The notes under the pieces are model-generated. The model worked only from the letters and a program-made list of their open reading frames with translations. It searched no databases and was not told where the DNA came from. A stretch of 64,000 bases of DNA, from the NCBI RefSeq assembly GCF_900157385.1, contig NZ_LT717701.1, positions 903,772 through 967,771 on the forward strand. The letters run 5' to 3'. This DNA comes from Mycobacterium terramassiliense. Its GTDB lineage: Bacteria; Actinomycetota; Actinomycetes; Mycobacteriales; Mycobacteriaceae. The position numbers and the translations under genes were made by a program. Shown here piece by piece: positions 1 through 8,435 of the stretch (position 1 is its first letter; every line of letters starts with the position of its first letter).

Positions 1-603
1 GCCGCGCCGGCGGCGGAAGCGTCGCGCCCGCGGCTGCCGACGGGCGCGTTGACGTCGGCGTCGGCGGCCGACGTGATCGGGGCGTTGCTGCCCGAACGCG
101 TGATCGTCGTCGACGAGTCCAACACCTCCGGCCTCCTGCTCGCCGCGGCCACCGCCGGTGCGCCGGCTCATGATTGGCTGACGCTCACCGGCGGCGCGAT
201 CGGCTACGGCATCCCGGCCGCGGTGGGCGCGGCCGTGGCCGCGCCGGATCGTCCGGTGCTGTGCCTGGAATCCGACGGGTCCGCCATGTACACGATTTCG
301 GGGTTGTGGACCCAGGCCCGAGAGAACCTCGACGTGACCACCGTGCTCTATGACAACAGCGCCTACGACATCTTGCGCGTCGAGCTGCAACGTGTCGGAG
401 TCGGGTCCGCGCCCGGCCCCAAGGCGCTTGATTTGCTCGACTTATCCCGTCCCACAATGGATTTCGTCAAGATAGCCGAAGGTATGGGGGTCCCGGCGCG
501 CCGCGTCACCACCGCCGAGGAGTTCGCCGACGCCCTGCGCGCGGCCTTCGCCGAACCCGGTCCGCACCTCATCGACGCGGTGGTGCCCTCGCTGATGGGA
601 TAG
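1..603 (+). CDS. ilvX: TPP-dependent acetolactate synthase-like protein, C-terminal part (IlvX-like)
   Basis: The frame is open from the first base, so the N-terminus lies outside the window; the TTG at 49 is probably internal. What remains is the C-terminal thiamine-diphosphate-binding domain of the acetolactate synthase / benzoylformate decarboxylase family. The segment GGAIGYGIPAAVGAAVA is followed by LCLESDGSAMY, the GDG-type Mg/TPP motif with E-S-D-G here, and then YDNSAYDI, the usual N-x-Y metal-side segment. The family condenses 2-oxo acids using ThDP. The position next to fadD17, fadE27 and fadE26 matches Rv3509c (ilvX) of M. tuberculosis, and the name rests on that synteny plus the domain. 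The true substrate of IlvX-type proteins is unclear, and a role outside branched-chain amino acid synthesis is possible. Confidence 0.75.
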   Translation, partial: AAPAAEASRPRLPTGALTSASAADVIGALLPERVIVVDESNTSGLLLAAATAGAPAHDWLTLTGGAIGYGIPAAVGAAVAAPDRPVLCLESDGSAMYTISGLWTQARENLDVTTVLYDNSAYDILRVELQRVGVGSAPGPKALDLLDLSRPTMDFVKIAEGMGVPARRVTTAEEFADALRAAFAEPGPHLIDAVVPSLMG

Positions 604-662
604 TGCCGGCGCCGATGCCACCGCCGGGTAATGGGTTGGCGATGCCCACCAACGCGGTGCCG

Positions 663-1370
663 TCACGGTTCGCGTATTGCGGGTAACTGCGCGACGAGCC
701 AGTCGGCCATCGCGTCGATGACGGCGACCCCGGCGTCGAACGCCCCGGCTTGCGCCGCCAGCGCCACACCCAGATGTCCCGATTCCGTTGGGACGATGCC
801 GAACTGCCGGACCAGGTAGTCGTCGGCGGATCCGGGTCCCCAACCGGCTTTTGCCGCAATGCCTTTGGCGGCCAGGCCCCAGCGCTGGTCGGTGGTCAGT
901 TGGCGCATCAGGTCGACGACGATCGCGGCGTCACCGAGCGCGGGCAGTCCCGCGGCGAATCGTGCCTGACTATCCAGGGACCATTGCGTTTGGCCAAACG
1001 CGGTGAAGGGCGGACGAATTCGTTGCGATTCGACCGCGGTGTCGGCGTCGCCGCATTCGGCGACGACGGCTTGTACCTGGAGGGCGGCCCGGGCGGGATC
1101 GCCCAACTGGGACCACAACCGCTCGGACGCCTCGTTGTCGGACTCGGTGATGGCCTTGACGACCAACTCTTGGGCACGCGCGGGATCGCGACGCAGGGCC
1201 GCGATTGCCAGCGGTACTTTGATCGTCGACCACGCGACACCGGATGACCATCGGCCCAAGGAAAGCACGTCGGCAACGTCGGAACGGGCGACCGCGACGC
1301 CGATCGTCGCCGGGACGGCGGCGGCAAGCTCTCGAAAGCTCGCCTCCAGTCGGGGCGGTGCGGGGGTCAT
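663..1370 (-). CDS. Serine beta-lactamase-fold protein
   Basis: A 235-residue cytoplasmic-looking protein without a signal peptide. Three features recall class A beta-lactamases and related serine hydrolases: S-T-I-K at 48-51 (SxxK nucleophile), S-D-N at 77-79, and K-A-G at 174-176 in place of KTG. The length is close to a catalytic domain alone. It is the last gene of the leftward fadE26-fadE27-fadD17 unit, 12 bp after fadD17, so it is probably cotranscribed with sterol catabolism genes. Classical secreted beta-lactamases carry export signals; this one does not, so a hydrolase acting inside the cell, or a non-catalytic relative, is more likely than antibiotic resistance. Function is not established from the sequence. 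Confidence 0.7.
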   Translation of the reverse strand: MTPAPPRLEASFRELAAAVPATIGVAVARSDVADVLSLGRWSSGVAWSTIKVPLAIAALRRDPARAQELVVKAITESDNEASERLWSQLGDPARAALQVQAVVAECGDADTAVESQRIRPPFTAFGQTQWSLDSQARFAAGLPALGDAAIVVDLMRQLTTDQRWGLAAKGIAAKAGWGPGSADDYLVRQFGIVPTESGHLGVALAAQAGAFDAGVAVIDAMADWLVAQLPAIREP

Positions 1371-1382
1371 GTCGGCTCGGCG

Positions 1383-2900
1383 CTACCGGCGAATCGGCCA
1401 CATCGGATCGCCGCAGTCGACGCCCTGCGCCGACAACTGCCGCTTGAGTACCTTGAAGGTCACCGTGCGCGGCAGCTCCGGACTGACGCGGACGTACGAC
1501 GGCCATTGCTTGGGTCCCAGGTCGGGCTGCTCGGCCAGAAAGGCCCGGAACTTTTCGGGATCGAACTCCACGCCGGCCGCCATGACCAGCGCGGCCATCA
1601 CCTGGTCGCCGACGACCGGGTCTGGCACCGCGTACACCGCGACCTCGGTGGCGTCCGGGTAGCGCGACAGCACGCGCTCGATCGGGGCGGCGCCCAGGTT
1701 TTCGCCGTCGACCCGCATCCAATCGCCGAGCCGCCCGGCGAAATACGCGTAGCCGTCCTCATCGCGATAGGCGAGGTCGCCACTGTGGTACATGCCGCCG
1801 GCCATCCGCGCGGCCTCGGCGGCCTCGTCGTTGTAGTAGCCCTCGAAGCGGCCGGGCCCCGCGGTGTTGACGATCTCGCCGACCACCCCGACCGGGCACG
1901 GCTCGCCGGTGTCGGGGTCGACGATCGCTATCCCGTCGGGCAGCGGCCCCAGCGCGCCCGGCGGGGTGTCCGGGGTCCGAGCGATGGCCACCCCGCCCTC
2001 GGTCGAACCGAACCCGTCCTGGACGACGCACCCAAACCTGCGCCCGAAGCGCTCGATGTCGGCCGGTACACCCTCGTTGCCGTACACCGCGCGCAGCGGG
2101 TTGTCCGCGTCGTCGGGCCGCTCGGGGGTGGCGAGCACGTAGGACAGCGGCTTGCCCACGTAGTTGGCGTAGGTGGCGCCGTACCGTCGGACATCGGCCA
2201 GGAAGTTCGACGCGGAAAACTTGCGCCGCAAGGCCATTGAGCCCTGGCACGCCGCGGCCACCGCCCACCCGACCAGCACCGCGTTGGAATGGAACAACGG
2301 CATCGACACGTAGCAGACGTCGTCGTGGCCGAGGTCGAAGCGCTGCGACATCGTCACGCCGGCGATGGCCACCTTGCCGTGGCTGCACTTCACCGCCTTG
2401 GGCTCGCCGCTGGTGCCCGACGTGAAGATCAGCATGAACAGGTCCGCGGGCGACGCGGACTGGAAACGAAGCTCGGCGCCCCGGTGCGCGTCTATCTCGG
2501 ACGCCCACTCGGCGGAATCGACGTTCGTGTGCTCGATATCGCCCAGTGGCGCAGCCGATTTCGAGTCAGCCAGCACCAATTGGCAGTCGGCATGCGCGAT
2601 GTCGCGGGCCAGCGCTTCACCTCGGCGCACCGGGTTGAGCCCCACCGGCACGATCCCGGACATCCCCGCCGCGACCAGCATCGCCGAGAAGAACGGGGTG
2701 TTCTCCAGCAGCACGCCGACATGCGGCGGCTTGGCCGGGTCGAGGCGGTCGCGCAGCGTCGCAGCGATCGCGGCGCCGTGGCGGACGTGATCGCGCCAGC
2801 TGGTGAACGAGTCTTCGAAATAGACGCCGCTGTCGTCGATCTCGGCCAGCGGGACCAGCAGCTTGGTGACGGTCGGGTCGGCGGGAATCACGAAACCCAC
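1383..2900 (-). CDS. fadD17: Steroid side-chain acyl-CoA synthetase FadD17
   Basis: A 505-residue member of the ANL adenylate-forming superfamily. The AMP-binding P-loop LIFTSGTSGEPKAV lies at 157-170, the A5 motif GFGSTEGG at 296-303, followed by YHSGDLAYRDEDGYAYFAGR and a C-terminal hinge region. It makes acyl-AMP and then the CoA thioester. In M. tuberculosis FadD17 (Rv3506) is reported to activate C5-side-chain sterol acids produced during cholesterol breakdown. It lies 29 bp downstream of fadE27 in one leftward transcription unit that starts at fadE26, consistent with feeding the acyl-CoA dehydrogenase encoded by its neighbours. The length agrees with the M. tuberculosis protein. The ATG at 2900 fits; no other good start was seen. 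Confidence 0.9.
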   Translation of the reverse strand: MGFVIPADPTVTKLLVPLAEIDDSGVYFEDSFTSWRDHVRHGAAIAATLRDRLDPAKPPHVGVLLENTPFFSAMLVAAGMSGIVPVGLNPVRRGEALARDIAHADCQLVLADSKSAAPLGDIEHTNVDSAEWASEIDAHRGAELRFQSASPADLFMLIFTSGTSGEPKAVKCSHGKVAIAGVTMSQRFDLGHDDVCYVSMPLFHSNAVLVGWAVAAACQGSMALRRKFSASNFLADVRRYGATYANYVGKPLSYVLATPERPDDADNPLRAVYGNEGVPADIERFGRRFGCVVQDGFGSTEGGVAIARTPDTPPGALGPLPDGIAIVDPDTGEPCPVGVVGEIVNTAGPGRFEGYYNDEAAEAARMAGGMYHSGDLAYRDEDGYAYFAGRLGDWMRVDGENLGAAPIERVLSRYPDATEVAVYAVPDPVVGDQVMAALVMAAGVEFDPEKFRAFLAEQPDLGPKQWPSYVRVSPELPRTVTFKVLKRQLSAQGVDCGDPMWPIRR

Positions 2901-2929
2901 TTGGCCCTCCCCGTCGATTGCTCGCGCGC

Positions 2930-4027
2930 TCAGGCGGGGGTTTCCGCCAGTTCACGGCCGATCCGGCGCAGTTGCCCGGTGGCCCCGCGCAGCGCGAACT
3001 CGATTTCCTTGGCGGCCAGGAAGTAACGGTGCACCGGGTGGTCGGTGTCGACGCCGACGCCGCCGTGCACGTGCACGACGGTGTGCGCCACCCGATGCCC
3101 GGCGTCGGCGGCCCAGAACCCCGCGCTGGCCACGTCGATCTCGGCGGGGTGGTCCTCCGAAACCCGCCAGGCCGCCTGGGTCAGCGTCAGCCGCAACCCC
3201 TTGACGTCGATGTAGCCGTCGGCCAGCCGCTGCGCCACCGCCTGGAAACTGCCGATCGGGCGATCGAATTGCTCACGGGTCCGGGCGTATTCGGCGGTGA
3301 GCTGCAGGCCCCGCTCCAGCACCCCGAGCTGATAGGCGCTGCGGCCCAAGGTGGTCAGCGTGTCGAGCCAGACGGCGACGATCCCGTCCCCGACCTGTCG
3401 GCCGCCGTCCACCTGAACCCCGTCCAGCGTCAGGTGCCCGACGCTGCCGAGGCCGGTGGTCTCCAGCGCCGTCACCGTGACGCCCGGATCGTCGGCGGCA
3501 ACCAGGAAAACGGCAGCACCGGAATCGGTTTCGGCCGGAACCAGGAAGGCGTCGGCGACCGGGCCGAAGCCGACCTGCGTGCGGCTGCCGGTGAGCCGGA
3601 AGCCGTCACCGGCACGGGTGGCCTGCACCGGCCCCTCGCCCATTTCGCCGTCGAGCGCGACGGTCAGGATCTTCTCGCCCCGAACCGCCGGCCCGCCCCA
3701 GCCCTGCTGCAGTTCGTCGGAGCCGAACCGGGCCAGCGCCCCGGCGGCCAACACCACCGACTCCAGGTAGGGCACCGCGGCCAGCTGGTGGCCCAGCGCG
3801 ACCAAGATGGCCACCTGCTCGAGGACGCCAAAGCCGTCGCCGCCCAGCGACGTTGCCGACGCGCTGGTCAGAATGTCAGCCTCGACGAGCTTGCGCCACA
3901 GGTCGCGGTCGAAGCGTTGCGCAAGCTTGTCGAGCTCGCGCTGATGCTCCGGGGTGCACACCGCATCCACGATGGTGTCGACCAAACCGCCGAGGTCCTG
4001 CGCGGCTTCCGTTGTCGTGAAGTCCAT
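2930..4027 (-). CDS. fadE27: Acyl-CoA dehydrogenase FadE27 (ChsE5)
   Basis: A 365-residue protein with the acyl-CoA dehydrogenase fold: an N-terminal helical segment, a middle beta domain (FRLTGSRTQVGFGPVADAFL) and a C-terminal helical domain (REQFDRPIGSFQAVAQRLAD). In M. tuberculosis Rv3505 pairs with Rv3504 as the ChsE4-ChsE5 alpha2beta2 dehydrogenase that oxidises cholesterol side-chain CoA esters; one subunit carries the catalytic base and the two share FAD sites. The gene lies 27 bp downstream of fadE26 and is cotranscribed leftward with it. The C-terminal half shows the divergence usual in this subunit, so it is unlikely to be an active homotetramer alone (inference from family knowledge). 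Confidence 0.9.
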   Translation of the reverse strand: MDFTTTEAAQDLGGLVDTIVDAVCTPEHQRELDKLAQRFDRDLWRKLVEADILTSASATSLGGDGFGVLEQVAILVALGHQLAAVPYLESVVLAAGALARFGSDELQQGWGGPAVRGEKILTVALDGEMGEGPVQATRAGDGFRLTGSRTQVGFGPVADAFLVPAETDSGAAVFLVAADDPGVTVTALETTGLGSVGHLTLDGVQVDGGRQVGDGIVAVWLDTLTTLGRSAYQLGVLERGLQLTAEYARTREQFDRPIGSFQAVAQRLADGYIDVKGLRLTLTQAAWRVSEDHPAEIDVASAGFWAADAGHRVAHTVVHVHGGVGVDTDHPVHRYFLAAKEIEFALRGATGQLRRIGRELAETPA

Positions 4028-4054
4028 GAATTCTCGTCCTTATATAGAGGAAGC

Positions 4055-5236
4055 TCAGCGGTTGGCTCGGGGCAGTCCCAGCGCGACCATCCCGATGATG
4101 TCGCGCTGCACCTCGTTGGTGCCGCCGCCGAAGGTCAGGATCAGGCAGGCCCGGTGCATCCGCTCGACGCGGCCGCGCAGCACGGCGCCGGGCGAGTCCG
4201 GGCGCACTGTGGCCGCGGTACCCAGCACCTCCATCAGGAGGCGGTATGCCTCGGTGGCCAGCTCGGTGCCGAACACCTTCGCCGCCGAGGCATCGGCCGG
4301 CGACAAGTTCTCACTCGCCGCCGACGCCAGCTCCCAGTTGATCAGCTTGAGAACCTCGGCCTTGGCGTGCACGCGGGCCAGGTTGAGCTGCACCCACTCC
4401 GAGTCGATGAGCCGGGCGCCGCTGGCGTCCTTGGTGTGCTGGGCCCACTCACGGACCTCGCGCAGGGCCACGATGATCGGCTGCGCCGACACCAGGGCGA
4501 CCCGCTCGTGGTTGAGCTGGTTGGTGACCAGCTTCCAGCCGCCGTTCTCCTCGCCGATCAGGTTGGTCACCGGGACCCGCACGTCGGTGTAGTAGGTGGC
4601 GCTGGTGTCGGGGCCGGCCATCGTGTGCACCGGCGTCCAGGAAAAGCCTTCGGCGGTCGTCGGCACCACCAGCATCGAAATGCCGCGGTGCTTCTTGGCC
4701 TCGGGGTTGGTGCGCACCGCCAGCCAGACCCAGTCGGCGTACTGGATCAGGCTCGTCCACATCTTCTGGCCGTTGATGACGTAGTCGTCGCCGTCGCGAA
4801 CGGCGGAGGTGCGCAGGTTGGCCAGGTCGGTGCCGGCGCCCGGCTCGGAGTAGCCGATCGAGAAGTGCAGGTCACCGGCCGCGATCTTGGGCAGGAAGAA
4901 CTTCTTCTGTTCGTCGGTGCCGAAGGCCATGATCGTCGGCGCGACGCTGTTGATCGTCAGGAACGGCACCGGCGCGCCGGCGATGGCCGCCTCGTCGGTG
5001 AAGATCAGCGAGTCCATCGGCGAGCGGTCCTGCCCGCCGTACTCCTTCGGCCAGTTCAGGGTCAGCCAGCCGTCCTTGCCCATCTGCGAGACGACCTCGC
5101 GGTACGCGTTGCCCGTCCCGATCTCGCCCTGTGTGGAGCTCAGCGCCTCGCGGCGCTCCGGAGTCATCAGCGTGGTGAAGTACGACCGCAGTTCGCGACG
5201 CAGCTCCTCCTGTTCAGGGGTGTAACTGATGCGCAT
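4055..5236 (-). CDS. fadE26: Acyl-CoA dehydrogenase FadE26 (ChsE4)
   Basis: A 393-residue acyl-CoA dehydrogenase. Family segments seen in order are LTLNWPKEYGGQDRSPM, the FAD/substrate loop IGYSEPGAGTDLANLRT, INGQKMWTSL, and C-terminal FGGGTNEVQRDIIG. The frame is open to 5302, but the ATG at 5236 (MRISYTPEQEEL) is preceded by an AAGGAC ribosome site and gives the family length, so the upstream start was rejected. It is the first gene of the leftward fadE26-fadE27-fadD17 unit and partner of FadE27 in the heteromeric ChsE4-ChsE5 enzyme of cholesterol side-chain beta-oxidation. The divergent promoter region toward fdxD contains a KstR-type operator, so cholesterol-dependent derepression is expected. 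Confidence 0.92.
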   Translation of the reverse strand: MRISYTPEQEELRRELRSYFTTLMTPERREALSSTQGEIGTGNAYREVVSQMGKDGWLTLNWPKEYGGQDRSPMDSLIFTDEAAIAGAPVPFLTINSVAPTIMAFGTDEQKKFFLPKIAAGDLHFSIGYSEPGAGTDLANLRTSAVRDGDDYVINGQKMWTSLIQYADWVWLAVRTNPEAKKHRGISMLVVPTTAEGFSWTPVHTMAGPDTSATYYTDVRVPVTNLIGEENGGWKLVTNQLNHERVALVSAQPIIVALREVREWAQHTKDASGARLIDSEWVQLNLARVHAKAEVLKLINWELASAASENLSPADASAAKVFGTELATEAYRLLMEVLGTAATVRPDSPGAVLRGRVERMHRACLILTFGGGTNEVQRDIIGMVALGLPRANR

Positions 5237-5326
5237 AACCAGCCGTCCTTGTTCGTTAAGCGTCGATATCGAATGCCACGTCACGTGTGGTAACCCTGCC
5301 AACGGCTACCCGTTCGCCTCCCCGGT

Positions 5327-5340
5327 TGTAACACGTTCTA
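5327..5340. promoter_or_regulatory. KstR operator
   Basis: The 14-mer TGTAACACGTTCTA (complement TAGAACGTGTTACA) fits the KstR consensus TnnAACnnGTTnnA at all eight fixed positions. It lies between the divergent fadE26 and fdxD starts, where the TetR-type repressor KstR would control both sterol catabolism units. Confidence 0.8.
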
Positions 5341-5448
5341 GTCTTGGAATCCAGCGACCGTTTCCCCTGACGCACCGGGGCCCTATGGTGGACCTACATA
5401 CCGATGGGGCGAGTGCTCAGTTTGAAGGCCAGGTTCGAGGAGGGTGCC

Positions 5449-5640
5449 GTGCGGGTGATCGTGGATCGTGACCGGTGTGAAGGGAACGCGGTGTGCATGG
5501 GAATCGCGCCTGACCTGTTCGACCTGGACGACGAGGACTACGCCGTCGTGAAGATCGATCCGATTCCGCCCGACCGAGAGCAGCTGGCCGATCAGGCCAT
5601 CGCCGAGTGCCCCCGCGCCGCTTTGCTGCGCCAGGACTAG
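5449..5640 (+). CDS. fdxD: Ferredoxin FdxD, 3Fe-4S type
   Basis: A 63-residue ferredoxin. Cysteines at 10 and 16 (C-E-G-N-A-V-C) and Cys54-Pro55 make the mycobacterial CX5C...CP cluster pattern, in which the variable residue between the first two cysteines replaces the fourth 4Fe-4S ligand; a 3Fe-4S cluster is therefore likely. The acidic core DLDDEDY is typical. The GTG at 5449 was chosen because AGGAGGG lies just upstream and the resulting length equals that of M. tuberculosis Rv3503c; the frame extends to 5404 without a better start. It probably donates electrons to a cytochrome P450 or another oxidoreductase of sterol catabolism. It is the first gene rightward from the KstR operator and is followed 13 bp later by the SDR gene. 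Confidence 0.9.
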   Translation: MRVIVDRDRCEGNAVCMGIAPDLFDLDDEDYAVVKIDPIPPDREQLADQAIAECPRAALLRQD

Positions 5641-5653
5641 AGGTATTCATAAA

Positions 5654-6565
5654 TTGACTAGCAGCACAAACGTGGCCGATCTGTCCGGAAAGGTCGCGGT
5701 GGTGACCGGTGCGGCCGCGGGACTGGGTCGCGCCGAGGCGCTCGGCTTAGCCGGCCTCGGCGCCACCGTCGTCGTCAACGACATCGCCGGCGCGCTGGAT
5801 GCCTCCGACGTGATCGACGAGATCAGCGCCACCGGCGTCAAGGCCGTCGCCGTGGCCGGGGACATCAGTGAGCGCGCCACGGCCGACGAGCTGGTGGCCA
5901 CCGCCGACGGGCTCGGCGGGCTGGACATCGTCGTGAACAACGCGGGGATCACTCGCGACCGGATGCTGTTCAACATGTCCGACGAGGAATGGGACCTCGT
6001 CATCGCGGTGCACCTGCGCGGCCATTTCCTGCTGACGCGCAACGCGGCCACCTACTGGCGCACGAAGGCCAAGGACGTCGGCGGGACGGTCTTCGGCCGC
6101 ATCGTCAACACCGCCTCCGAGGCCGGTCTGGTGGGGCCGGTGGGCCAGGCCAACTACGGCGCGGCCAAGGCCGGCATCATCTCGCTCACCCTCACCGCCG
6201 CGCGGGCCCTGGGCCGCTACGGGGTGTGCGCGAATGCGATCTGTCCGCGGGCCCGCACGGCGATGACGGCCGACGTCTTCGGGGCGGCACCCGAAGTAGA
6301 GGCCGGCGGCATCGACCCGCTCTCGCCGGAGCACGTGGTCAGCCTGGTCAAGTTCTTGTCATCGCCGGCCGCCGCGGAAGTCAACGGTCAGGTGTTCATC
6401 GTCTACGGTCCGCAGGTGACGCTGGTTTCCGCGCCAACAGCGGAGCACAGGTTCTCGGCGGACGGGCCGGCGTGGGAACCGGGCCAACTCAGCGGCGAGC
6501 TCCAAAAATACTTTGCTGGACGCGATCCGGAGCGGAACTTTTCCGCCGTCGGGCTGATGGAGTAA
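5654..6565 (+). CDS. hsd4A: SDR-family 17beta-hydroxysteroid / 3-hydroxyacyl-CoA dehydrogenase (Hsd4A-like)
   Basis: A 303-residue short-chain dehydrogenase. The NAD(P)-binding TGAAAGLG lies at 18-25, NNAG at 95-98, and the catalytic Ser155-Tyr168-Lys172 (YGAAK) are present. The C-terminus past about 250 is longer than in minimal SDRs, as in the peroxisomal multifunctional enzyme type 2 relatives. In mycobacteria the Rv3502c product is called Hsd4A and is described as a 17beta-hydroxysteroid and beta-hydroxyacyl-CoA dehydrogenase of sterol side-chain degradation. The TTG start at 5654 is 13 bp after fdxD and gives MTSSTNVADLSGKVAVVTG, the expected N-terminus. It belongs to the fdxD unit under the same KstR box, just upstream of the mce4 operon. 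Confidence 0.82.
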   Translation: MTSSTNVADLSGKVAVVTGAAAGLGRAEALGLAGLGATVVVNDIAGALDASDVIDEISATGVKAVAVAGDISERATADELVATADGLGGLDIVVNNAGITRDRMLFNMSDEEWDLVIAVHLRGHFLLTRNAATYWRTKAKDVGGTVFGRIVNTASEAGLVGPVGQANYGAAKAGIISLTLTAARALGRYGVCANAICPRARTAMTADVFGAAPEVEAGGIDPLSPEHVVSLVKFLSSPAAAEVNGQVFIVYGPQVTLVSAPTAEHRFSADGPAWEPGQLSGELQKYFAGRDPERNFSAVGLME

Positions 6566-6604
6566 TGGCCGTGTAAGCGAATTTCGCGGGGGGAATTGAC
6601 CGAG

Positions 6605-6618
6605 TAGAACATGTGTCA
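6605..6618. promoter_or_regulatory. Possible KstR operator of mce4 (one mismatch)
   Basis: TAGAACATGTGTCA matches the KstR consensus TnnAACnnGTTnnA except GTG for GTT. It lies about 190 bp before yrbE4A in the 240-bp gap after the SDR gene. In M. tuberculosis mce4 is part of the KstR regulon, which makes the site plausible but not proven. Confidence 0.5.
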
Positions 6619-6805
6619 GATTGAAGTAACGGCAACGCCTCTGACCTGGACAAACTGACGCTTCGGATACAGAAATGCTGTTCATTGACAGCACCCACTT
6701 CTTCTGAGTTAATATGAGCCGGCTCACACGGGGCCGCGAGCGGCCGAAGACAATGCAAAGGCGGAACACAGGCTTCGCCGCGACCAGCAAAGGGGGGTGG
6801 CCGAG

Positions 6806-7570
6806 TTGAGACAACAGCTTGCGGTTCCCGCCCGCGCTGTGGGCGGGTTCTTCGAGATGATGATCGACACCGGCCGTGAGACCTTCCGGCGGCCGTTTCA
6901 GTTCGGCGAGTTCCTCGAACAGACGTGGATGATCGCCCGCGTGTCGCTGGTGCCGACGCTGCTGGTCTCCATCCCGTTCACGGTGCTGGTCGCGTTCACC
7001 CTCAACATCCTGTTGCGCGAGATCGGGGCGGCCGACTTATCCGGCGCTGGAACGGCATTCGGCACCATCACCCAGCTGGGCCCGGTGGTCACCGTGCTCG
7101 TCGTGGCCGGCGCCGGCGCCACCGCGATCTGCGCCGACCTGGGTGCCCGCACCATCCGCGAAGAAATCGACGCGATGCGGGTGCTCGGCATCGACCCGGT
7201 CCACCGGCTGGTGGTGCCGCGGGTCCTCGCGTCCACGGTCGTCGCGCTGTTGCTCAACGGCCTGGTGTGCGCCATCGGCCTGTCCGGCGGCTACGTGTTC
7301 TCCGTCTTCCTGCAGGGCGTCAACCCGGGCGCGTTCATCAACGGCCTGACCGTGCTCACCGGGCTGCGCGAGCTGGTGCTCGCCGACGTCAAGGCCTTGC
7401 TGTTCGGCGTGATGGCCGGGCTGGTCGGGTGCTATCGCGGCCTGACGGTCAAGGGCGGTCCCAAGGGTGTCGGGAACGCCGTCAACGAAACCGTGGTCTA
7501 CGCGTTCATCTGCCTGTTCGTCATCAACGTGGTCATGACGGCCATCGGCGTGCGGATTACGGCGAAATGA
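6806..7570 (+). CDS. yrbE4A: Mce4 transporter permease YrbE4A
   Basis: A 254-residue MlaE/YrbE-family permease with several hydrophobic segments. The family signature EEIDAMRVLGIDPVHRLVVPR, given here in abbreviated form as EEIDAMRVLGIDP, lies in the cytoplasmic coupling helix region that contacts the MceG (Mkl) ATPase. The TTG at 6806 was chosen because an AGGGGGG ribosome site lies about 9 bp upstream and the length then equals that of M. tuberculosis Rv3501c; the GTG at 6797 lies inside that site. It is the first gene of the mce4 operon, which imports cholesterol. Spacing to yrbE4B is 16 bp. Confidence 0.93.
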   Translation: MRQQLAVPARAVGGFFEMMIDTGRETFRRPFQFGEFLEQTWMIARVSLVPTLLVSIPFTVLVAFTLNILLREIGAADLSGAGTAFGTITQLGPVVTVLVVAGAGATAICADLGARTIREEIDAMRVLGIDPVHRLVVPRVLASTVVALLLNGLVCAIGLSGGYVFSVFLQGVNPGAFINGLTVLTGLRELVLADVKALLFGVMAGLVGCYRGLTVKGGPKGVGNAVNETVVYAFICLFVINVVMTAIGVRITAK

Positions 7571-7586
7571 GGCGAGTGAGCACCCG

Positions 7587-8429
7587 ATGAGCTACGACGC
7601 CACCCTCCGGTTTCGCCGCATCATGACGAGGTTGCAGGCGCCCGTCGACGACTTCGGCGAGCAGGCCTTGTTCTACGGGGAGACCCTGCGGCACGTCCCC
7701 GACGCACTCACCCGCTACCGCAAAGAGACGATCCGGCTCATCGCCGAGATGACGCTGGGCGCGGGCGCTCTCGTCATGATCGGCGGCACCGTCGGGGTGG
7801 CGGCCTTCCTGACCCTGGCCTCCGGCGGCGTCATCGCCGTGCAGGGCTACTCGTCGCTGGGCAACATCGGCATCGAGGCGCTCACCGGGTTCCTGTCGGC
7901 GTTCCTGAACGTCCGCATCGTCGCGCCGGTGATCGCCGGCATCGCGCTGGCGGCCACCATCGGCGCCGGCGCAACCGCCCAATTGGGCGCCATGCGGGTG
8001 TCCGAGGAGATTGACGCCGTCGAATGCATGGCGGTGCAGTCGGTTTCGTACCTGGTGTCCACCCGGCTGATCGCCGGCCTGATCGCGATCATTCCGCTGT
8101 ATTCGCTGTCGGTCCTGGCCGCGTTCTTCGCCGCCCGCTTCACCACGGTGTACATCAACGGGCAGTCCAAGGGCCTGTACGACCACTACTTCAATACCTT
8201 CCTCATTCCGTCCGATTTGCTGTGGTCGTTCCTGCAGGCCATCGTGATGTCCATCGCGGTGATGCTCGTCCATACCTATTACGGCTACAACGCCAGCGGC
8301 GGGCCGGTCGGGGTCGGCATCGCGGTCGGGCAGGCCGTGCGAACCTCGCTGATCGTCGTGGTCGTCATCACCTTGTTCATCTCGCTCGCCGTCTACGGCG
8401 CGTCCGGCAATTTCAATCTCTCCGGGTAA
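7587..8429 (+). CDS. yrbE4B: Mce4 transporter permease YrbE4B
   Basis: A 280-residue MlaE-family permease, the same length as Rv3500c. The coupling-helix signature VSEEIDAVECMAVQ and several membrane helices are visible, including a long C-terminal one (SLIVVVVITLFISLAVYGA). It probably forms a heterodimeric channel with YrbE4A in the inner membrane, energised by the distantly encoded MceG ATPase. The mce4A gene starts 6 bp later, so translation is tightly linked. Confidence 0.93.
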   Translation: MSYDATLRFRRIMTRLQAPVDDFGEQALFYGETLRHVPDALTRYRKETIRLIAEMTLGAGALVMIGGTVGVAAFLTLASGGVIAVQGYSSLGNIGIEALTGFLSAFLNVRIVAPVIAGIALAATIGAGATAQLGAMRVSEEIDAVECMAVQSVSYLVSTRLIAGLIAIIPLYSLSVLAAFFAARFTTVYINGQSKGLYDHYFNTFLIPSDLLWSFLQAIVMSIAVMLVHTYYGYNASGGPVGVGIAVGQAVRTSLIVVVVITLFISLAVYGASGNFNLSG

Positions 8430-8435
8430 GGGTCG

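Noticed and set aside
2918..5293. 791-codon open frame on the plus strand
   Set aside because: It is the antisense of fadE27 and fadE26, an artefact of high-GC codon bias, with no domain or start signal.
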